A stretch of 41,811 bases of DNA from Bradymonadales bacterium (GTDB taxonomy: Bacteria; Bdellovibrionota; UBA2394). A program made the translations under genes and the position numbers. The stretch lies in the NCBI GenBank assembly GCA_007693605.1, contig REDG01000031.1:1-41811 (forward strand), in the 5' to 3' direction. Positions within the stretch are counted from its first letter, which is position 1, and every line of letters begins with the position of its first letter. The notes under the pieces are model-generated. The model saw only the letters and a list, made by a program, of their open reading frames with translations, was not told the origin of the DNA and ran no database searches. Positions 41,586 to 41,811 of the stretch are shown here, one piece after another.

Positions 41586-41811
41586 TAAAAGACACTAAAG
41601 AATATGCGTTGAAACTTCCAGCTCGACATACTGCTTAAACTAAACTAAGCGATACTTTTAGACCTTCCAACCAAAAGGGAGAAGGCTGAGCCGATGTGTT
41701 ATGGCCTCTCAGGCCAGTTTCTCCGGGCTCTTCAGTGATAGAGGTCGCTTATAATGTGAAGTGCGGGCGTTTGACTGGAGCGGGTAACACTTAGGGATTA
41801 GGGCCGGTTCA
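41586..41811. other. Window end without a supported gene
   Basis: A 6-bp stem, TGGCCT-CTC-AGGCCA (41702-41716), followed by GTTTCTCC could be a weak plus-strand terminator. The direct repeat ACACTAAAAG / ACACTAAAG lies at 41582-41600. No coding frame is convincing. Confidence 0.3.

Overview
The window looks like the chromosome of a Gram-negative bacterium with about even base composition. Signs of this are many lipobox lipoproteins and Sec-exported proteins, an outer-membrane barrel protein, and AgmX/PglI-type domains. The mix (sucCD-ndk, rlmN, an RNase G/E with an acidic tail, rplU-rpmA-obgE-nadD-rsfS-rlmH, an etfBA/membrane Fe-S oxidoreductase/acyl-CoA ligase operon) fits a deltaproteobacterial or Bdellovibrionota-like lineage. 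That placement is inference from gene content, not a database match. No rRNA, tRNA, CRISPR array or insertion sequence was seen.

Layout. 0.1-6.7 kb (+): sucC, sucD, ndk, rlmN, a small membrane coiled-coil protein, a decayed-looking stretch, and rng. 6.7-8.1 kb (-): two lipoproteins. 8.2-12.3 kb (+): rplU, rpmA, obgE, an exported protein, nadD, rsfS, rlmH. 12.5-18.1 kb (-): etfB, etfA, a membrane Fe-S ETF:quinone oxidoreductase and a long-chain acyl-CoA ligase, which together would activate fatty acids and carry beta-oxidation electrons to quinone. 18.4-24.0 kb (+): a probable zinc-uptake operon (exported protein with a His/Asp cluster, lipoprotein, outer-membrane barrel, ZnuA-, ZnuC- and ZnuB-like transporter, exported protein) behind a palindromic candidate operator. 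24.0-31.8 kb (-): proC, a patatin, a lipoprotein, a GNAT-nitrilase fusion, a coiled-coil protein with a possible degenerate nuclease fold, cysS, and a lipoprotein with two AgmX-like repeats. 32.1-35.8 kb (-): an Fe(III) ABC transporter (fbpABC) behind a near-consensus Fur box.

From about 36 kb the window turns accessory. It holds a HicAB module and a HigBA-like module, each with a clear palindromic operator, an unknown membrane protein, two overlapping unknown exported or membrane genes, and a flagellin-like protein. The last lacks the D0 region, begins with a Sec-type signal peptide instead, and has cysteines at both ends.

The most distinctive structure is a dispersed element of about 124 bp with 26-bp terminal inverted repeats (best copy 31978-32101). 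Whole, partial or end-only copies lie at 1-63, 10023-10104, 31913-31972 and 28311-28336. In two places its terminal repeat supplies the last codons and the TAA stop of the neighbouring gene (fbpC and the gene ending at 28323). Three gene junctions use a TTGA overlap, where a TTG start overlaps the previous gene's TGA stop.
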